The position numbers and the translations under genes were made by a program. DNA of 64,000 nucleotides, from NCBI RefSeq assembly GCF_900182815.1, contig NZ_FXUA01000004.1, forward strand, positions 372,001 to 436,000, in the 5' to 3' direction. Origin of the DNA: Algoriphagus winogradskyi. Its GTDB lineage: Bacteria > Bacteroidota > Bacteroidia > Cytophagales > Cyclobacteriaceae. The notes under the pieces are model-generated. The model searched no databases, was not told the DNA's origin, and saw nothing but the letters and a program-made list of their open reading frames with translations. Below, in pieces: positions 63,701 to 64,000 of the stretch; position 1 is the first letter of the stretch, and each line of letters begins with the position of its first letter.

Positions 63701-63940
63701 CGTCCAGATTCAGGTAAAGGACTGAGTTATATTCAGCATAAAGCTAGCGGCAAGAGAATCTTACTTTTCGTTCGTGAGGAGAGGCAAAACCAATATAAAA
63801 ACACTATGGGTTATGTGTTTATAGGAGAAGGAAATCTTCAGGATCATTATGGTTCGAAGCCGATGAGTATTAATTGGGAGTTGAATGAACCCATACCCCC
63901 ATTCCTTTACCAGGCATCGGCAAAGCTATCGGCGGGGTGA
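60788..63940 (+). CDS. PLD - DEAD/DEAH helicase - DUF3427 protein
   Basis: A 1050-aa protein. From the N-terminus there is a helical region starting MQEGIYESLISK, then a phospholipase-D-like nuclease (HVKAYLFY with H224 and K226; GSSNLSKSAL). A superfamily 2 helicase follows (Walker A ATGTGKT at 352-358; DEVHH; second lobe QQLGRGLRLADGK), and DUF3427 closes the chain (GKRILLFVREERQ, FIGEGNLQDHYGSKPMSINW). A GTG at 60686 would add 34 residues, but those cover a likely promoter (TACATTTTG), so I use the ATG. Family members occur in phage-defence loci. Confidence 0.88.
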   Translation: MQEGIYESLISKLVQSKLDELDQEVFFVDQKPIDKAEAKEVLSQYFSVVLKRALSYLSGDDAVLKQIELVNKLIFLIKQELDEEDFEQDLLALNTSFLTAIYSKLDLGVSDFQLFLKSITPESRLIFSSLITGGGGPKKLQMDGELQKEISSSDRIDFLVSFIKWEGLRLLMPQLEEFTYKGGKLRLITTTYVGATDAKSVEFLANLPNTEVKVSYNTKNERVHVKAYLFYRNTGFHTAYIGSSNLSKSALTKGLEWNVKLSNKEIPQVIETAQHTFDTYWNSKDFETYDHTRHSEKLKEALKEGRFGGGEGIEINLGYFDLKPYTFQEEILEKLEVERSVHGRFRNLLVAATGTGKTIISAFDFKRFYQKNPAAKLLFVAHRKEILQQAMGAFRGVLKDNNFGELWADGEEPTQYKQVFASVLTLNNRLEGLELSVGYFDFIIVDEVHHIAANSYRPILHKFKPQILLGLTATPERMDGADILEDFCDHIAAEIRLPEALNQKLLCPFNYFGISDTVDLSNVSWSRGRYMPSELSNLYTSNDQRVGNIIGSLDKYVTDIQEVRALGFCVTQEHAQFMAEKFHLAGLKADYLVSNRTENRKEIRNRLRNKEINYLFVVDIFNEGVDIPEIDTVLFLRPTESLTVFLQQLGRGLRLADGKDCLTVLDFVGNARSEYDFEGKYRAMIGKTNTSIKSELEHNFQHVPLGCSIILEKQARETILKNIKASISPNRNQLIQKIRNFQHQSNLPLTLKNFIQLYQYPLEIIYKRGVWQQLTFEAGVASAPDSSYEKQWQSCVSKKWLSTESYSYFKFILGLAKKDFQVVMGDLSEIEKSMCLMLHYDFWQNAGGFKSLEASINAIGKNQRLVKEMIEVLEIRMDQIGFMELEIDLPYEQPLKVHSRYTRDQILTAFGFSTFESKSSNREGVADNSELNTELLFIDLNKSDEHYSPTTMYEDYALNETLFHWQSQNSARPDSGKGLSYIQHKASGKRILLFVREERQNQYKNTMGYVFIGEGNLQDHYGSKPMSINWELNEPIPPFLYQASAKLSAG

Positions 63941-64000
63941 TCTTTGAATTTGGCTAAAGCCGGGGTTGGGGGAATAATCGAAAATAGGAATGAATAAAAG

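Noticed and set aside
43610..64000. Integrative element with integrase and attachment sites
   Set aside because: No integrase, relaxase, tRNA gene or flanking direct repeat seen; the island is better described as an accumulation site, at least within this window.

Overview
The window looks like a chromosomal segment of a Bacteroidota member. The supporting signs are SusC/SusD and TlpA genes, small families typical of the phylum (DUF6266, DUF6520, DUF5686, 6-bladed propeller lipoproteins), several TAnnTTTG-type -7 promoter boxes and almost no Shine-Dalgarno sequences. Gene content and base composition would suit a Cytophagales/Cyclobacteriaceae organism such as an Algoriphagus relative. That placement is inference, not proof.

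Region 1 (1-29.8 kb) is core chromosome. It holds the thrS-infC-rpmI-rplT translation block, a surface/lipoprotein pair, L-2-hydroxyglutarate oxidase, a membrane-anchored glutamate-synthase-like enzyme, a YheT hydrolase, an Hpt/flavoprotein pair, a HerA-like ATPase and dapD. A glycosyltransferase follows, then an MntR-controlled Mn/Zn ABC import operon (19.2-23.8 kb) with two matching 18-bp operators. After that come thioredoxin-mnmE, a PiT-like permease and an NSS transporter with a 34-aa MetS-like partner. The 314-bp gap at 18.9-19.2 kb carries four DnaA-box-like sequences beside AT-rich DNA.

Region 2 (29.8-43.6 kb) is repeat-rich accessory DNA. It has a 1.8-kb gene-free stretch with three copies of a ~100-bp repeat, period-7 tandem arrays, a DUF6266 gene, and a class I terpene synthase overlapping a Crp-like regulator. 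MauE and DUF6520 genes and a TlpA-SusC-SusD operon follow. The TlpA-like protein has lost its second active-site cysteine.

Region 3 (43.6-63.9 kb) is a defence island. A six-gene minus-strand run (51.1-44.5 kb) encodes an AbiTii-domain protein, a P-loop kinase-like protein, a two-TM protein, a PIN-GNAT-EVE/ASCH-like fusion, a small ASCH protein and a NACHT ATPase. It is my best candidate for an undescribed system. Beyond a frameshifted IS3 copy lie a 1571-aa Avs-like STAND protein with a Cap4-type nuclease motif, a DUF559 nuclease, a HEPN/Abi protein, a candidate ~80-nt small RNA, an HNH endonuclease and a divergent PLD-helicase-DUF3427 protein. No integrase or tRNA attachment site was seen.
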